Shown here in pieces: positions 8,021 to 17,325 of a stretch of 64,000 nt of DNA (positions are counted from its first letter, which is position 1; the number at the start of each line of letters is the position of its first letter). Made by a program: the position numbers and the translations under genes. The notes under the pieces are model-generated. The model did not search any database. It was not told the origin of the DNA and saw nothing but the letters and a program-made list of their open reading frames with translations. This stretch comes from Sphingomonas hankookensis (GTDB taxonomy: Bacteria > Pseudomonadota > Alphaproteobacteria > Sphingomonadales > Sphingomonadaceae), in contig NZ_LQQO01000001.1 in assembly GCF_001619955.1 (NCBI RefSeq), positions 372,001 through 436,000 of the forward strand, in the 5' to 3' direction.

Positions 8021-9367
8021 TCAGTGCGCGGAGGGCGGCGGGCCGCCCATGTCGCGGAAGCTGTCGGGCACGTCGGTGCGCGGCTGTCCCGACGGGGTCG
8101 GCAGCGGTTCGATCTCCGGCGATTCGGGCGGATCGAACCCGCCCTCCCATTTGGCGATGACGCTGGCGGCGATGGCATTGCCGACGACATTGGTCGCGGT
8201 GCGGCCCATGTCGAGGAAATGGTCGATGGCAAGGATCAGCAACAACCCGGCTTCGGGGATGTTGAACATGCCGAGCGTCGCGGCGATGACCACCAGGCTG
8301 GCGCGCGGGACACCGGCAATCCCCTTCGACGTGACCATCAGCACCAGCAGCATCAGGAACATCTGTCCCCAGCTGAGGTCGATGCCGTACGCCTGCGCGA
8401 TGAAGATCGACGCGAAGGTCATGTACATCATCGACCCGTCGAGGTTGAACGAATAGCCGAGCGGCAGCACGAAGCTGGCGATGCGCGGCGGTACGCCGAA
8501 CCGGTCGAGCGCTTCCAGCGTGCGCGGATAGGCGGCCTCCGACGAGGCGGTCGAAAAGCCGAGCAGGATCGGATCGCGCAGATAGCGCAGCAGCATCTTC
8601 ACGCGCGGGCCGATGATGGCGAAGGCGATGCCGATCAGCACCGTCCATAGCGTGGCGAGGCCGAGGTAGAAGCTGCCCATGAAATAGGCGAGGTCGCCGA
8701 TGATCCCCGGTCCCCGTTCGGCCAGCGTCGCCGTCACCGCCGCAAACACCGCGAACGGGGCAAAGCGCATGACGTAATCGGTGACCTGCAACATCACCGC
8801 GACCAGCCCTTCGAGCGCGCGGACCAGCGGCTTGCCCTTGTCGCCGACCGCCGTCAGCGCGACGCCGATGAACAGCGAGAAGATGACGATCTGCAAGATC
8901 TCGTTCGTCGCCATCGCCTCGATGCCCGAGGCGGGGAAGATATGGCCGACGAACTTCACGAAATCGAATGCCGGCTTGTCGACGCCGGTCGCGGCGGTGA
9001 CCGGCGGGACGGGCAGGCCCAGACCCACGCCCGGCTGCAACAGATTGACCAGCAACAGCCCGAGCATCAGCGAGATGAAGCTGGCCATCACGAACCAGCC
9101 GAACGACCGCAGCCCGACCCGGCCCAGCGACGAACTGTCGCCCATATGCGCGATGCCGACGACCAGCGTCGAGAAGACGAGCGGCGCGATGATCATCTTG
9201 ATCAGCCGCAGGAACACGGTGGTCACGGCGGACAGATAATAGGCGATATTCTTCAGCGTCGCGGTGCCGGCGCCGCCGCCATCGTCCAGCCCGGCATTCA
9301 GCGCCCAGCCGAGCACGAGCCCCGCCACCAGCGCGATGAGAATGAAAGTCGTAAGCCGCTTGGCCAT
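8021..9367 (-). CDS. Dicarboxylate/amino acid:cation symporter (DctA/GltP family)
   Basis: A 448-residue inner-membrane carrier with the family layout: N-terminal helices, FLRLIKMIIAPLVFSTLVVG, the serine-rich reentrant loop (GFSTASSEAAYPRTLEAL), and the cation/substrate motifs SFNLDGSMMYM and the later NVVGNAIAA. It imports C4-dicarboxylates or acidic amino acids with Na+ or H+; the exact substrate cannot be told from sequence. The C-terminal extension from about residue 415 is acidic and proline-rich, and is probably cytoplasmic. It precedes kynU by about 120 bases. Confidence 0.9.
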   Translation of the reverse strand: MAKRLTTFILIALVAGLVLGWALNAGLDDGGGAGTATLKNIAYYLSAVTTVFLRLIKMIIAPLVFSTLVVGIAHMGDSSSLGRVGLRSFGWFVMASFISLMLGLLLVNLLQPGVGLGLPVPPVTAATGVDKPAFDFVKFVGHIFPASGIEAMATNEILQIVIFSLFIGVALTAVGDKGKPLVRALEGLVAVMLQVTDYVMRFAPFAVFAAVTATLAERGPGIIGDLAYFMGSFYLGLATLWTVLIGIAFAIIGPRVKMLLRYLRDPILLGFSTASSEAAYPRTLEALDRFGVPPRIASFVLPLGYSFNLDGSMMYMTFASIFIAQAYGIDLSWGQMFLMLLVLMVTSKGIAGVPRASLVVIAATLGMFNIPEAGLLLILAIDHFLDMGRTATNVVGNAIAASVIAKWEGGFDPPESPEIEPLPTPSGQPRTDVPDSFRDMGGPPPSAH

Positions 9368-9441
9368 GCGTAGTCCCTGATCGTTTGCACGGGAAAGGAC
9401 GGGAATGTTTCGTCCGGGTCAACCCCTGTGCGTGTCCTCGC

Positions 9442-9470
9442 TTGGCAAGTCGCGCGCGCCTGCGTATCGA
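9442..9470 (+). promoter_or_regulatory. Candidate promoter of alaS
   Basis: TTGGCA (9442-9447) and TATCGA (9465-9470) are 17 bases apart, immediately before the alaS ATG at 9477. This suggests an almost leaderless mRNA. It is a sequence match only. Confidence 0.35.
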
Positions 9471-9476
9471 GCGGAC

Positions 9477-12122
9477 ATGACCTCGACCAATGATGTCCGC
9501 CGCTCGTTCCTCGACTTTTTCGAGAAGGCGGGCCACGCCCGCGTGCCCTCCGCGCCGCTTGTTCCGCAGAACGATCCGACGCTGATGTTCGTCAATGCGG
9601 GCATGGTGCCGTTCAAGAACGTGTTCACCGGCCTCGAGACGCGGCCTTACGTGACGGCGACGTCGTCGCAGAAATGCGTGCGCGCGGGCGGCAAGCATAA
9701 CGATCTCGACAATGTCGGCTATACCGCGCGGCATCATACCTTCTTCGAAATGCTCGGCAATTTCTCCTTCGGCGATTATTTCAAGGAACAGGCGATCCTG
9801 AACGCCTGGACCCTGCTGACCCGCGACTGGGGACTGCCAGCGGAGAAGCTGACCGCGACTGTCTATCATACCGACGACGAAGCGTTCGACCTGTGGAAGA
9901 AGATCGCCGGGCTGCCCGATCACAAGATCATCCGCATCCCGACCAAGGACAATTTCTGGGCGATGGGCGACAGCGGCCCGTGCGGTCCGTGCTCGGAAAT
10001 CTTCTACGATCACGGCGACCACATCCCCGGCGGTCCCCCCGGTTCGCCGGACGAGGATGGCGACCGGTTCGTCGAGATCTGGAACCTGGTGTTCATGCAG
10101 TTCGAGCAGGACGCCAACGAGATCGTCGGCGAACTGCCCAAGAAGTCGATCGACACCGGCATGGGCCTCGAACGCATTGCAGCGGTTATGCAGGGCGTGT
10201 CGGACAATTACGACACCGATACCTTCAAGGCGCTGATCGCCGCATCCTGCGAACTGACCGGCACCCGCGCCGAAGGGGCGACGCAGGCCAGCCACCGCGT
10301 CATCGCCGATCACCTGCGCGCGTCGGGTTTCCTGGTGGCCGATGGCGTGCTGCCGGCGAACGAAGGCCGCGGTTATGTGCTCCGCCGGATCATGCGCCGC
10401 GCGATGCGGCACGCGCATCTGCTGGGTGCCAAGGACCCGTTGATGCACCGGCTTGTCGGCTCGCTCGTATCTGAAATGGGCGCGGCCTATCCGGAGCTGG
10501 TCCGCGCGCAGCCGCTGATCGAAGCGACGTTGCAGCAGGAAGAAACCCAGTTCCGCCGCACCCTCGACAAGGGGCTGAAGCTGCTCGACGAGGCGACTGC
10601 CGATTTCGCCGAAGGCGCGACGCTGGCCGGCGAGACCGCGTTCAAGCTCTACGACACCTATGGCTTCCCCTATGACCTGACCGAGGACGCCCTGCGTGCG
10701 CAAGGGTACGGCGTCGACCGTGCCGGATTCGACGCGGCGATGGCCGAACAGAAGCGCGCCGCGCGTGCTGCGTGGAAGGGCTCGGGTGCCAAGGCGTCGG
10801 ACGATGTCTGGTTCGACGTCCTCGAAACCGCCGGACCGACCGAATTCATCGGCTATTCGGTCGAGGCGGGCGAGGGGCAGGTCGTCGCGATCGTCAAGGA
10901 CGGCGCGCGGGTCGATTCGGCTGAGGCGGGTGACGAGGTGTTGGTGCTCACCAACCAGACGCCCTTCTATGCCGAAAGCGGCGGGCAGGTCGGCGATGCC
11001 GGCACCATGACCACCGATGCCGGGTTCATGGCGACCGTCACCGATACCGCCAAGCAACTCGGCAAGCTCCATGCCCATGTCGCGACGATCGACGCCGGCA
11101 GCCTGAAGGTCGGCGACAGCGTCGCGCTGACGATCGACACCGCGCGCCGTGCGCAGATTCGCGCCAACCACTCCGCGACGCACCTGTTGCATGAGGCGTT
11201 GCGGGAGCGGCTCGGCACCCATGTCGCGCAGAAGGGATCGATGGTCGCGCCTGAGCGGCTGCGCTTCGACTTCTCGCAACCCTCCCCGATCGCGGCGGAC
11301 GCGCTGGCGCTGGTCGAGGCCGACGTCAACGCGCAGGTGCGCGGCAACGGTGCGGTCACCACCCGGCTGATGACCCCCGACGATGCGATCGCGATGGGCG
11401 CGATGGCGCTGTTCGGCGAGAAATATGGCGACGAGGTCCGCGTCGTGTCGATGGGACAGGATGCGGAAGGCACCTATTCGATCGAGTTATGCGGCGGGAC
11501 GCACGTCAATGCGCTTGGCGAAATCGGCCTGTTCAAGATCGTGTCCGAAGGCGCGGTGTCCTCGGGCGTCCGCCGCGTCGAGGCGCTGACCGGCGAGGCA
11601 GCGCGCCAATGGCTCGGCAATCGCGACGCGAAGCTGCGGGAAGCCGCTGCCGCGCTGAAGGCGACCCCCGACGAAGTGCCCGCCCGCGTGGCGCAGCTCG
11701 TCGAGGATCGGCGTCGTCTGGAACGCGAACTGGCCGAGGCGAAGAAGGCGCTGGCCATGGGCGGCGGTGCGGGTGCGGCGCCGGCCGGTCCGGAACAGGT
11801 CGGCGACATCGCCTTTCTGGGTCAGGTGATCGACGGGCTCGATGCCAAGGCATTGCGCGGGACGATCGATGAAGCCCGTGCGCGCGTTCCCTCGGGCGTC
11901 GTTGCGCTGGTCGCGGTCAATGACGGCCGCGCCTCGGTCGGGGTCGGGGTGTCGAGCGACCTGACCGGCCGGATCAGCGCGGTCGATCTGGTCAAGGCGG
12001 CGGTCGCGGCGCTGGGCGGGCAGGGGGGCGGCGGTCGCCCTGACATGGCTCAGGGCGGTGGCCCGGACGGAGCCAAGGGCGACGAAGCGCTGGCGGCGAT
12101 TCGCGCGCTGCTGACGAACTAA
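9477..12122 (+). CDS. alaS: Alanine--tRNA ligase
   Basis: An 881-residue cytoplasmic AlaRS that charges tRNA-Ala. It starts [20 protein letters not shown] at ATG 9477; the longer frame back to 9405 is not family-like. The class II catalytic core is N-terminal ([29 protein letters not shown]). The editing domain shows the zinc-type motifs HSATHLLH (about residue 565) and CGGTH (about 672). The C-terminal helical C-Ala domain is glycine-rich ([16 protein letters not shown]). Length is normal for the family. A palindromic repeat lies 7 bases after the stop. Confidence 0.97.
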   Translation: MTSTNDVRRSFLDFFEKAGHARVPSAPLVPQNDPTLMFVNAGMVPFKNVFTGLETRPYVTATSSQKCVRAGGKHNDLDNVGYTARHHTFFEMLGNFSFGDYFKEQAILNAWTLLTRDWGLPAEKLTATVYHTDDEAFDLWKKIAGLPDHKIIRIPTKDNFWAMGDSGPCGPCSEIFYDHGDHIPGGPPGSPDEDGDRFVEIWNLVFMQFEQDANEIVGELPKKSIDTGMGLERIAAVMQGVSDNYDTDTFKALIAASCELTGTRAEGATQASHRVIADHLRASGFLVADGVLPANEGRGYVLRRIMRRAMRHAHLLGAKDPLMHRLVGSLVSEMGAAYPELVRAQPLIEATLQQEETQFRRTLDKGLKLLDEATADFAEGATLAGETAFKLYDTYGFPYDLTEDALRAQGYGVDRAGFDAAMAEQKRAARAAWKGSGAKASDDVWFDVLETAGPTEFIGYSVEAGEGQVVAIVKDGARVDSAEAGDEVLVLTNQTPFYAESGGQVGDAGTMTTDAGFMATVTDTAKQLGKLHAHVATIDAGSLKVGDSVALTIDTARRAQIRANHSATHLLHEALRERLGTHVAQKGSMVAPERLRFDFSQPSPIAADALALVEADVNAQVRGNGAVTTRLMTPDDAIAMGAMALFGEKYGDEVRVVSMGQDAEGTYSIELCGGTHVNALGEIGLFKIVSEGAVSSGVRRVEALTGEAARQWLGNRDAKLREAAAALKATPDEVPARVAQLVEDRRRLERELAEAKKALAMGGGAGAAPAGPEQVGDIAFLGQVIDGLDAKALRGTIDEARARVPSGVVALVAVNDGRASVGVGVSSDLTGRISAVDLVKAAVAALGGQGGGGRPDMAQGGGPDGAKGDEALAAIRALLTN

Positions 12123-12128
12123 TTTCCT

Positions 12129-12211
12129 CGTCACCCCGGCCTTGAGCCGGGGGCCCGCTTCTCTCGACGTCGGAAGTAGAAGCGGGACCCCGGATCAAGT
12201 CCGGGGTGACG
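12129..12211. repeat. Palindromic repeat, two-arm copy (family A)
   Basis: Two 34-base arms, inverted and differing at 3 positions, are separated by about 15 bases. Each arm is itself a small hairpin of the form CGTCACCCCGG...CCGGGGTGACG. The 3' arm is identical to the 3' arm of the copy at 41470-41558. It sits 7 bases after the alaS stop. The rest of 12212-12437 holds only the candidate kup promoter and a 14-codon leader frame. Confidence 0.85.
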
Positions 12212-12336
12212 TCTGGTTCTGTAATGGCCGTCGTGCCCCGAACGCACGTACGCACGCCAACCTCCTGCCACCGCCGCAGCATCACCCAAAACTCCCGTTC
12301 ATCCCCGATGCAGCCGCAGGCGTGCAGTGCGGACGA

Positions 12337-12365
12337 TTGCACAGCAATATTGCGCGTGCTAACGG
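12337..12365 (+). promoter_or_regulatory. Candidate promoter of kup
   Basis: TTGCAC (12337-12342) and TAACGG (12360-12365) are 17 bases apart in the alaS-kup gap. The predicted leader is about 65-70 bases and includes the short frame at 12397. It is a sequence match only. Confidence 0.35.
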
Positions 12366-12396
12366 CCCGGCCTTGAACCACTGGGACGCGGTCGAC

Positions 12397-12441
12397 ATGA
12401 CCAAACTCGTTGCCACTTCGGCGCGGTTCCCGCGCCCGTGA
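12397..12441 (+). CDS. Possible 14-residue leader peptide coupled to kup
   Basis: ATG 12397 opens a 14-codon frame ([14 protein letters not shown]). Its TGA at 12439-12441 overlaps the kup GTG at 12438. The end of this frame contains a hairpin (GGCGCG 12420-12425 with CGCGCC 12431-12436) directly before the GTG, and kup has no Shine-Dalgarno sequence of its own. Translational coupling would explain this, but so could chance; nothing in the peptide is diagnostic. Confidence 0.25.
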   Translation: MTKLVATSARFPRP

Positions 12442-14363
12442 TATTCTCCCGAGAGGCTTCGTCGGAAGCCGCCGACCTGCCCGACACGGGCGCGACCCAT
12501 CATGGGCCGCGCCAGTCGCTCGCCAAGCTGTCGCTCGGCGCGCTCGGCATCGTCTATGGCGATATCGGCACTTCGCCGCTCTATGCGATGAAGGAGACCT
12601 TCGTCGGCCATCACCGGTTGCCGGTCGACCAGCTCAACATCTTCGGCGTGGTCAGCCTCGTCTTCTGGTCGCTGATGCTGATCGTGACGCTGAAATACGT
12701 CTTCATCATCATGCGCGCCGATAACAATGGCGAAGGCGGCAGCCTGGCGCTGCTGGCGCTGATCCAGCGCAAGAGCGGTGGCGGTCGCTGGACCGCCAGC
12801 CTCGTCATCCTCGGCGTGCTCGCGACGGCGCTGTTTTTCGGCGACTGCATGATCACGCCCGCCGTGTCGGTGCTGTCGGCGGTCGAGGGGCTGGCGACGG
12901 TCAATGCCGGTTTCGACCCGTTCGTGATCCCGATCGCGGTGGTCATCATGATCGGGCTGTTCTGGCTGCAGGCGGTCGGCACGGCCAGCGTCGGGCGGCT
13001 GTTCGGGCCGATCATGATCGCCTATTTCGCGACGCTGACGTTCCTCGGCGTCCTTAACATTCTCGAACGACCCGACATTTTCCAGGCGCTGAACCCGATC
13101 TGGGCCGTGCGATTCTTCGCGCAGGACGGCATCATGGCGTTCCTTGCGCTCGGGTCGGTGGTGCTGGCCGTGACCGGTGCCGAGGCGCTGTACGCCGATA
13201 TGGGCCATTTCGGGCGCCGGCCGATCTCGGTTGCGTGGCTGTACGTCGTGTTCCCGGCGTTGATGCTGAACTATCTGGGGCAGGGGGCGCTGCTGCTCCA
13301 GAACCCGGATGCGGCGTCCAACCCGTTCTTCTTCATGGCGTCGGAGGATTTCCGCCTTCCGCTCGTCATCCTCGCGACGCTCGCGACGATCATCGCCAGC
13401 CAGGCGGTGATCACCGGGGCCTTCTCGGTCGTGCAGCAGGCGGTGCAGTTGGGGCTGATGCCGCGCCTGCGCATCGAACATACCAGCGCCGATGCCGCGG
13501 GGCAGATCTACATCCCGGCGGTGAACTGGGCGCTGCTGGTCATGGTCCTGCTGCTGATCTTCGGGTTCCAGGAATCGTCGAACCTGGCCGCAGCCTATGG
13601 CATTGCCGTGACGGGCACGATGTTCATCAGCACTTGCATGATCGCGGTGCTGATCAAGCGGGTGTGGAACTGGCCCGTCGCTGCGGTCGCCGCGTTCATG
13701 TTCATGTTCCTGTGCATCGACGGCGCCTATTTCGCGTCGAACCTGACCAAGGTGCCCGATGGCGGCTGGTTCCCACTGCTGGTCGGCATCGTCGTCTTCG
13801 TCCTGCTGACCACCTGGGCCAAGGGGCGCAAGCTGATGATCGAGCGGATGCGCGAGGCCGCGATGCCGATCAAGGTGTTCATCCAGTCGGCGGCCAGCAG
13901 CGCCACCCGCGTGCCCGGCACCGCCGTCTTCATGACGTCGACCCCCGAAGGCGTGCCCCACGCGCTGCTCCACAATCTGAAGCATAACAAGGTGCTGCAC
14001 GAGCGGGTGATCCTGCTCACCGTGAAGATCGCCGACACGCCCTATGTCGACCCCGAGCTTCGCACGAAGAACGAGGATCTGGGGCAGGGCTTCCACCGCA
14101 TGATCCTGAAGTTCGGCTTCATGCAGGACCCCGACGTTCCCGGCGCGCTGAAGGCGGTCGGCTGTTGCGGCGGCGACTTCCGGATGATGGACACCAGCTT
14201 CTTCCTCGCGCGCCAGACGCTCTTGCCGTCATCGCGGCCGGGCATGATGATCTGGCGCGAAAAGCTGTTCGCGTGGATGCTGCAGAATTCGGAAAGCGCG
14301 ATGGAGTTCTTCCGCCTGCCGACCAACCGCGTCGTCGAGCTCGGCAGTCAGGTCGAGATTTGA
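12438..14363 (+). CDS. kup: KUP-family potassium transporter
   Basis: A 641-residue low-affinity K+ uptake permease of the inner membrane, probably a K+/H+ symporter. The family signature [13 protein letters not shown] lies near the N-terminus, followed by about 12 transmembrane helices and a cytoplasmic C-terminal domain ending [18 protein letters not shown], typical of the family. GTG 12438 is the only start in this frame before the first conserved block. It lacks a recognisable ribosome binding site and is overlapped by a short upstream frame. The stop overlaps the next gene by 4 bases (TTGA). Confidence 0.95.
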   Translation: MIFSREASSEAADLPDTGATHHGPRQSLAKLSLGALGIVYGDIGTSPLYAMKETFVGHHRLPVDQLNIFGVVSLVFWSLMLIVTLKYVFIIMRADNNGEGGSLALLALIQRKSGGGRWTASLVILGVLATALFFGDCMITPAVSVLSAVEGLATVNAGFDPFVIPIAVVIMIGLFWLQAVGTASVGRLFGPIMIAYFATLTFLGVLNILERPDIFQALNPIWAVRFFAQDGIMAFLALGSVVLAVTGAEALYADMGHFGRRPISVAWLYVVFPALMLNYLGQGALLLQNPDAASNPFFFMASEDFRLPLVILATLATIIASQAVITGAFSVVQQAVQLGLMPRLRIEHTSADAAGQIYIPAVNWALLVMVLLLIFGFQESSNLAAAYGIAVTGTMFISTCMIAVLIKRVWNWPVAAVAAFMFMFLCIDGAYFASNLTKVPDGGWFPLLVGIVVFVLLTTWAKGRKLMIERMREAAMPIKVFIQSAASSATRVPGTAVFMTSTPEGVPHALLHNLKHNKVLHERVILLTVKIADTPYVDPELRTKNEDLGQGFHRMILKFGFMQDPDVPGALKAVGCCGGDFRMMDTSFFLARQTLLPSSRPGMMIWREKLFAWMLQNSESAMEFFRLPTNRVVELGSQVEI

Positions 14364-14875
14364 CCCCGCCCGACCCCGCCCCGATCATCGTGACCGCCTT
14401 GTTCGGGCATGAGGATCAGGCGTGGTTCGACCGGCAGCGGCGCGCCTATTTTCCGCCCGAGCGCAACGTCCTTGCGGCGCATTGCACGATGTTCCACCAT
14501 CTGGCCCCGGAGCTGGGACCGGAACTGAAGCAACGCCTGAACGCGCTGACGCGCGGCGTGCCGGCGCCGTTTGCCCGGGTCGGCGGCTTGATGAACCTCG
14601 GCCGGGGCGTGGCCTATCGCATCGAATCGCCCGATCTCGAATCGGTCCGCGCCGAACTGGCCGATGCGTTCGCATCGATGCTGACGCCGCAGGACCGCGC
14701 CGGATGGCGTCCACATGTCACGATTCAGAACAAGGTCGAACCCGCTGCCGCAAAGGCGTTGCTGGCCGAATTGTCCGCCGGATTTACCCCGCACCCGCTG
14801 AAAATCGCGGGTTTGGCCAGCTGGTGGTATCGTGGCGGGCCGTGGGAATTATTTTCCCGACACATGTTCGCTTGA
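14360..14875 (+). CDS. 2H phosphoesterase / 2'-5' RNA ligase family protein
   Basis: A 171-residue protein with the two H-x-T motifs that define the family: HCTMF (about residue 34) and HVTIQ (about residue 121). These enzymes act on 2',3'-cyclic phosphates or 2'-5' bonds of RNA or nucleotides; the actual substrate is unknown. The only plausible start is TTG 14360, overlapping the kup stop (TTGA), which implies translational coupling. The next start inside the frame would delete the N-terminal strand. The TGA at 14873-14875 lies inside the -35 element of the tRNA promoter. Confidence 0.8.
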   Translation: MTPPDPAPIIVTALFGHEDQAWFDRQRRAYFPPERNVLAAHCTMFHHLAPELGPELKQRLNALTRGVPAPFARVGGLMNLGRGVAYRIESPDLESVRAELADAFASMLTPQDRAGWRPHVTIQNKVEPAAAKALLAELSAGFTPHPLKIAGLASWWYRGGPWELFSRHMFA

Positions 14876-14900
14876 CCGCAACGATTCGCGTTCGTATAGG
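14872..14900 (+). promoter_or_regulatory. Promoter of the tRNA-Met gene
   Basis: TTGACC (14872-14877), a 17-base spacer and TATAGG (14895-14900) form a strong sigma-70-type promoter 28 bases before the tRNA 5' end. The -35 element overlaps the stop codon of the preceding gene. A GC-rich discriminator (GCCGCCCTCCCC) follows, as expected for a stringently controlled stable-RNA promoter. Confidence 0.75.
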
Positions 14901-14928
14901 GCCGCCCTCCCCGATGGGGATGCGGCGG

Positions 14929-15005
14929 GGCGAAGTAGCTCAGTTGGTTAGAGCACGGGAATCATAATCCTGGGGTCGGGGGTTCAAATCCCTCCTTCGC
15001 TACCA
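14929..15005 (+). tRNA. tRNA-Met (CAT), elongator type
   Basis: A 77-base cloverleaf. The acceptor stem GGCGAAG pairs with CTTCGCT (first pair G-T), and the D arm GCTC/GAGC is present. The anticodon stem CGGGA/TCCTG has the loop ATCATAA, giving anticodon CAT. The T arm is GGGGG TTCAAAT CCCTC, and CCA is encoded. The first pair is not the unpaired C-A of an initiator tRNA. The overall sequence fits alphaproteobacterial elongator tRNA-Met better than the lysidine-modified tRNA-Ile2, which also carries CAT. Confidence 0.93.
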
Positions 15006-15135
15006 CCCGCCAAGGCGTCAGCGCAGCGTCCGCGACGCCGATCTCTCGTATTCTTCATGTTCCGTTCAGCTAGATCGAACTTGCGGCGCGCTCGTTCGTT
15101 GTTGGTGGTGATACGAGCAAGAGAGGATAGCCGCC

Positions 15136-15270
15136 ATGCCGATCGTTGCCCCCGCCCGCCCGACGCCCGTTCGCGGTGTTCAGGATCGTCCGCCGCATCT
15201 TTCCGGGCTTCTCTCCGGCATGCTGTTGGCCATACCGCTCTGGGCCGTCATCCTGGCGTTCGTCCTGTAA
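15136..15270 (+). CDS. Small single-span membrane protein, 44 residues
   Basis: ATG 15136 opens a 44-codon frame with AGAGGA upstream. It encodes a proline-rich N-terminus (MPIVAPARPTPVRG...) followed by a strongly hydrophobic C-terminal helix (LSGLLSGMLLAIPLWAVILA). The layout is that of a small inner-membrane protein. It lies between tRNA-Met and trxB with 92 bases to trxB. I do not recognise the family. The codon pattern (GC-rich third positions) and clean hydrophobic block favour a real gene. The rest of 15006-15362 shows nothing else. Confidence 0.55.
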   Translation: MPIVAPARPTPVRGVQDRPPHLSGLLSGMLLAIPLWAVILAFVL

Positions 15271-15362
15271 GGCGACTTGCGCGCCACCTGACGTTCCCCA
15301 TGTTGCGTTCGACCCCGCGACCGGCCTAGACGGGCCGCTCGCATCGAACGGAATATGATCTC

Positions 15363-16334
15363 ATGGCTGTCACGCACCACACTCGCATGCTCGTCCTAGG
15401 TTCGGGACCGGCGGGTCTCTCTGCTGCAATTTACGGCGCGCGCGCCGGCATGGAGCCGATCGTGGTGCAGGGCATCCAGCCCGGCGGTCAGTTGATGACC
15501 ACGACGGACGTCGAGAACTATCCCGGCTTTCGCGACGTCGTGCAGGGGCCGTGGCTGATGGGTGAAATGCAGGCGCAGGCCGAGCATGTCGGTACCCGGA
15601 TGATGTGGGATACGATCGTCGATGTCGACCTGACCCGACGGCCGTTTCGCCTGACCGGCGATAGCGGCGACGTTTATGAAGGCGAGGTGCTGGTGATCGC
15701 CACCGGTGCGCAGGCGCGCTGGCTCGGCCTCGACAGCGAAGAACTGCTCAAGGGCAAGGGCGTGTCGGCCTGCGCGACCTGTGACGGGTTCTTCTACCGA
15801 GGCAAGAAGGTGGCGGTGATCGGTGGCGGGAATACTGCGGTCGAGGAAGCGCTGTACCTGACCAACCATAGCGACGATGTGACGATCATCCATCGCCGCG
15901 ACAGCTTCCGCGCCGAACGCATCCTGCAACAGCGGCTGTTCGCCAGCGACAAGATCAGCGTCCTGTGGAACAAGCAGGTCGAGCGTTTCGTCGGTGGCGG
16001 CGATCCGCATGGGCTGGTCGGGATCGAATTGAAGGACACCGTGACCGGCGAACTGTCGATGCTGGACGTCGATGGCGGCTTCGTCGCGATCGGCCACCAT
16101 CCGGCGACCGAGCTGTTCCGGGGGCATCTCGCGCTCGATGATGATGGCTATATCGCTGTCGAAACCGGTTCGACCCGGACCAGCGTGCCTGGCGTCTTCG
16201 CGTGCGGCGACGTGATGGACAAGGTCTATCGCCAGGCGGTGACGGCTGCGGGCACCGGCTGCATGGCGGCGCTGGACGCCGAACGTTTCCTGCAGGCGGC
16301 GGAATTTGCGGAGGTGGCCGAAGCCGCCGAATAA
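15363..16334 (+). CDS. trxB: Thioredoxin-disulfide reductase
   Basis: A 323-residue cytoplasmic FAD/NADPH flavoenzyme that reduces thioredoxin. The FAD motif GSGPAGLSAAIYGARAG is near the N-terminus, the redox-active pair CATCDG at about residues 137-140, and the NADPH motif GGGNTAVEEALYL at about 155. The C-terminal FAD motif is VFACGDVMDKVYRQAVTAAG. Length and order are standard for the low-molecular-weight class. The gene appears monocistronic, ending in a GC-rich hairpin. Confidence 0.96.
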   Translation: MAVTHHTRMLVLGSGPAGLSAAIYGARAGMEPIVVQGIQPGGQLMTTTDVENYPGFRDVVQGPWLMGEMQAQAEHVGTRMMWDTIVDVDLTRRPFRLTGDSGDVYEGEVLVIATGAQARWLGLDSEELLKGKGVSACATCDGFFYRGKKVAVIGGGNTAVEEALYLTNHSDDVTIIHRRDSFRAERILQQRLFASDKISVLWNKQVERFVGGGDPHGLVGIELKDTVTGELSMLDVDGGFVAIGHHPATELFRGHLALDDDGYIAVETGSTRTSVPGVFACGDVMDKVYRQAVTAAGTGCMAALDAERFLQAAEFAEVAEAAE

Positions 16335-16338
16335 GCGA

Positions 16339-16359
16339 GGCCGGGCGCGTTGCCCGGCC
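16339..16359. terminator. GC-rich hairpin between convergent trxB and aldo/keto reductase
   Basis: A perfect 8-base stem (GGCCGGGC / GCCCGGCC) with a 5-base loop lies 5 bases after the trxB stop and 8 bases from the convergent stop. There is no T tract, so it is probably a weak bidirectional terminator. Confidence 0.55.
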
Positions 16360-16366
16360 CCGGACT

Positions 16367-17323
16367 TTACACGCCCGCGTCGGTCAGGTGGGCGAGTTGG
16401 TCGGCCGTCAGGTCGATCTGCCACGCACCGACCAGTTCCTCGAGCTGATCGACGCTGGTGGCGCTGGCGATCGGCGCGGTCACGCCTTCCTGTGCTGCCA
16501 GCCACGCGAGCGCGATCTGTGCCAGGGTCGCGCCGGTTTCTGCCGCGACGGCATCCATCGCGGCAAGAACGGCGGCGCCTTTCCCGGCCAGCAGCTTGGC
16601 CATGCCACCGCCGCGCACACTTTTCGACAGGTCTTCCGTGGAGCGGTACTTGCCGGTGAGGAACCCCGAGGCGAGGCCGTAATAGGGCGCCACGCCGATA
16701 TTATGCTCGACGCAGAGGTTCTGGAGTTCGCCCTCATATTTGCGGCGGCTCACCAGATTATATTCGGGCTGGAGCGCATGGAAGCGCGGCAGTCCTTCTG
16801 ACGTCGCAAGGTCGAGTGCCGACTTCAGTCGCATGGCGCGGAAATTGGACGCGCCGAGCACGCGAACCTTTCCGGCATCGACCAGCCGGCCGAACGCCGC
16901 CAGATAATCCTCCTGCGGCGTGTCGTCGTCGTCCTGATGTGCGTAATAGAGGTCGATATGATCGGTGCCGAGCCGGTCGAGCGATGCCTCGGCGGCCGCC
17001 GCGATCCGGCTGGGCGCCAGTTTTTCGCCCCCTTCTCCGGGAAGCATGCCGACCTTCGTCGCGATCAGGACGAGGTCACGCTTGCCCGACCGGCGCAGCC
17101 ATTCGCCGATGATGGTCTCGGACTCGCCGCCACGGTGCCCGTCGACCCACGCGGAATAGACGTCGGCGGTATCGATCATCGTGCCGCCCAGGTCGACGAA
17201 GGCGTCCAGGATGCGGAAGCTGGAATCGCGGTCGATCGTCCAGCCGAAGACGTTACCACCCAGGATCAGGGGCGGGGTTTGCAGATCGGTGGCGCCCAGC
17301 GTTCGGAGCGGAATAGCGGTCAT
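16367..17323 (-). CDS. Aldo/keto reductase
   Basis: A 318-residue NADPH-dependent oxidoreductase of the TIM-barrel aldo/keto reductase family. Candidate catalytic residues lie in DTADVYSAW (Asp, Tyr), LIATKVGM (Lys) and YYAHQDD (His); the nucleotide-binding end is APIASATSVDQLEEL. The substrate is unknown. ATG 17323 was chosen because the protein then begins MTAIPLRTLGATDLQTPPLI, as usual for the family. It lies 2 bases after the stop of a small lipoprotein gene on the same strand. Confidence 0.92.
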   Translation of the reverse strand: MTAIPLRTLGATDLQTPPLILGGNVFGWTIDRDSSFRILDAFVDLGGTMIDTADVYSAWVDGHRGGESETIIGEWLRRSGKRDLVLIATKVGMLPGEGGEKLAPSRIAAAAEASLDRLGTDHIDLYYAHQDDDDTPQEDYLAAFGRLVDAGKVRVLGASNFRAMRLKSALDLATSEGLPRFHALQPEYNLVSRRKYEGELQNLCVEHNIGVAPYYGLASGFLTGKYRSTEDLSKSVRGGGMAKLLAGKGAAVLAAMDAVAAETGATLAQIALAWLAAQEGVTAPIASATSVDQLEELVGAWQIDLTADQLAHLTDAGV

Positions 17324-17325
17324 GG

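Noticed and set aside
7965..11279. 1104-codon minus-strand frame
   Set aside because: It runs opposite alaS and across the symporter in another frame and shows no family features; it is a GC-skew artefact.
12282..14096. 604-codon minus-strand frame opposite kup
   Set aside because: Histidine/arginine/glutamine-rich translation typical of the antisense of GC-rich genes; kup itself is unambiguous.
14422..14967. 181-codon plus-strand frame running into the tRNA
   Set aside because: Out of frame with the 2H phosphoesterase, which carries both H-x-T motifs, and it overlaps a structural RNA.
14929..15005. tRNA-Ile2 (CAT read as lysidine-modified)
   Set aside because: The acceptor and anticodon stems resemble alphaproteobacterial elongator tRNA-Met. 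A covariance-model score or TilS-determinant check would settle it.
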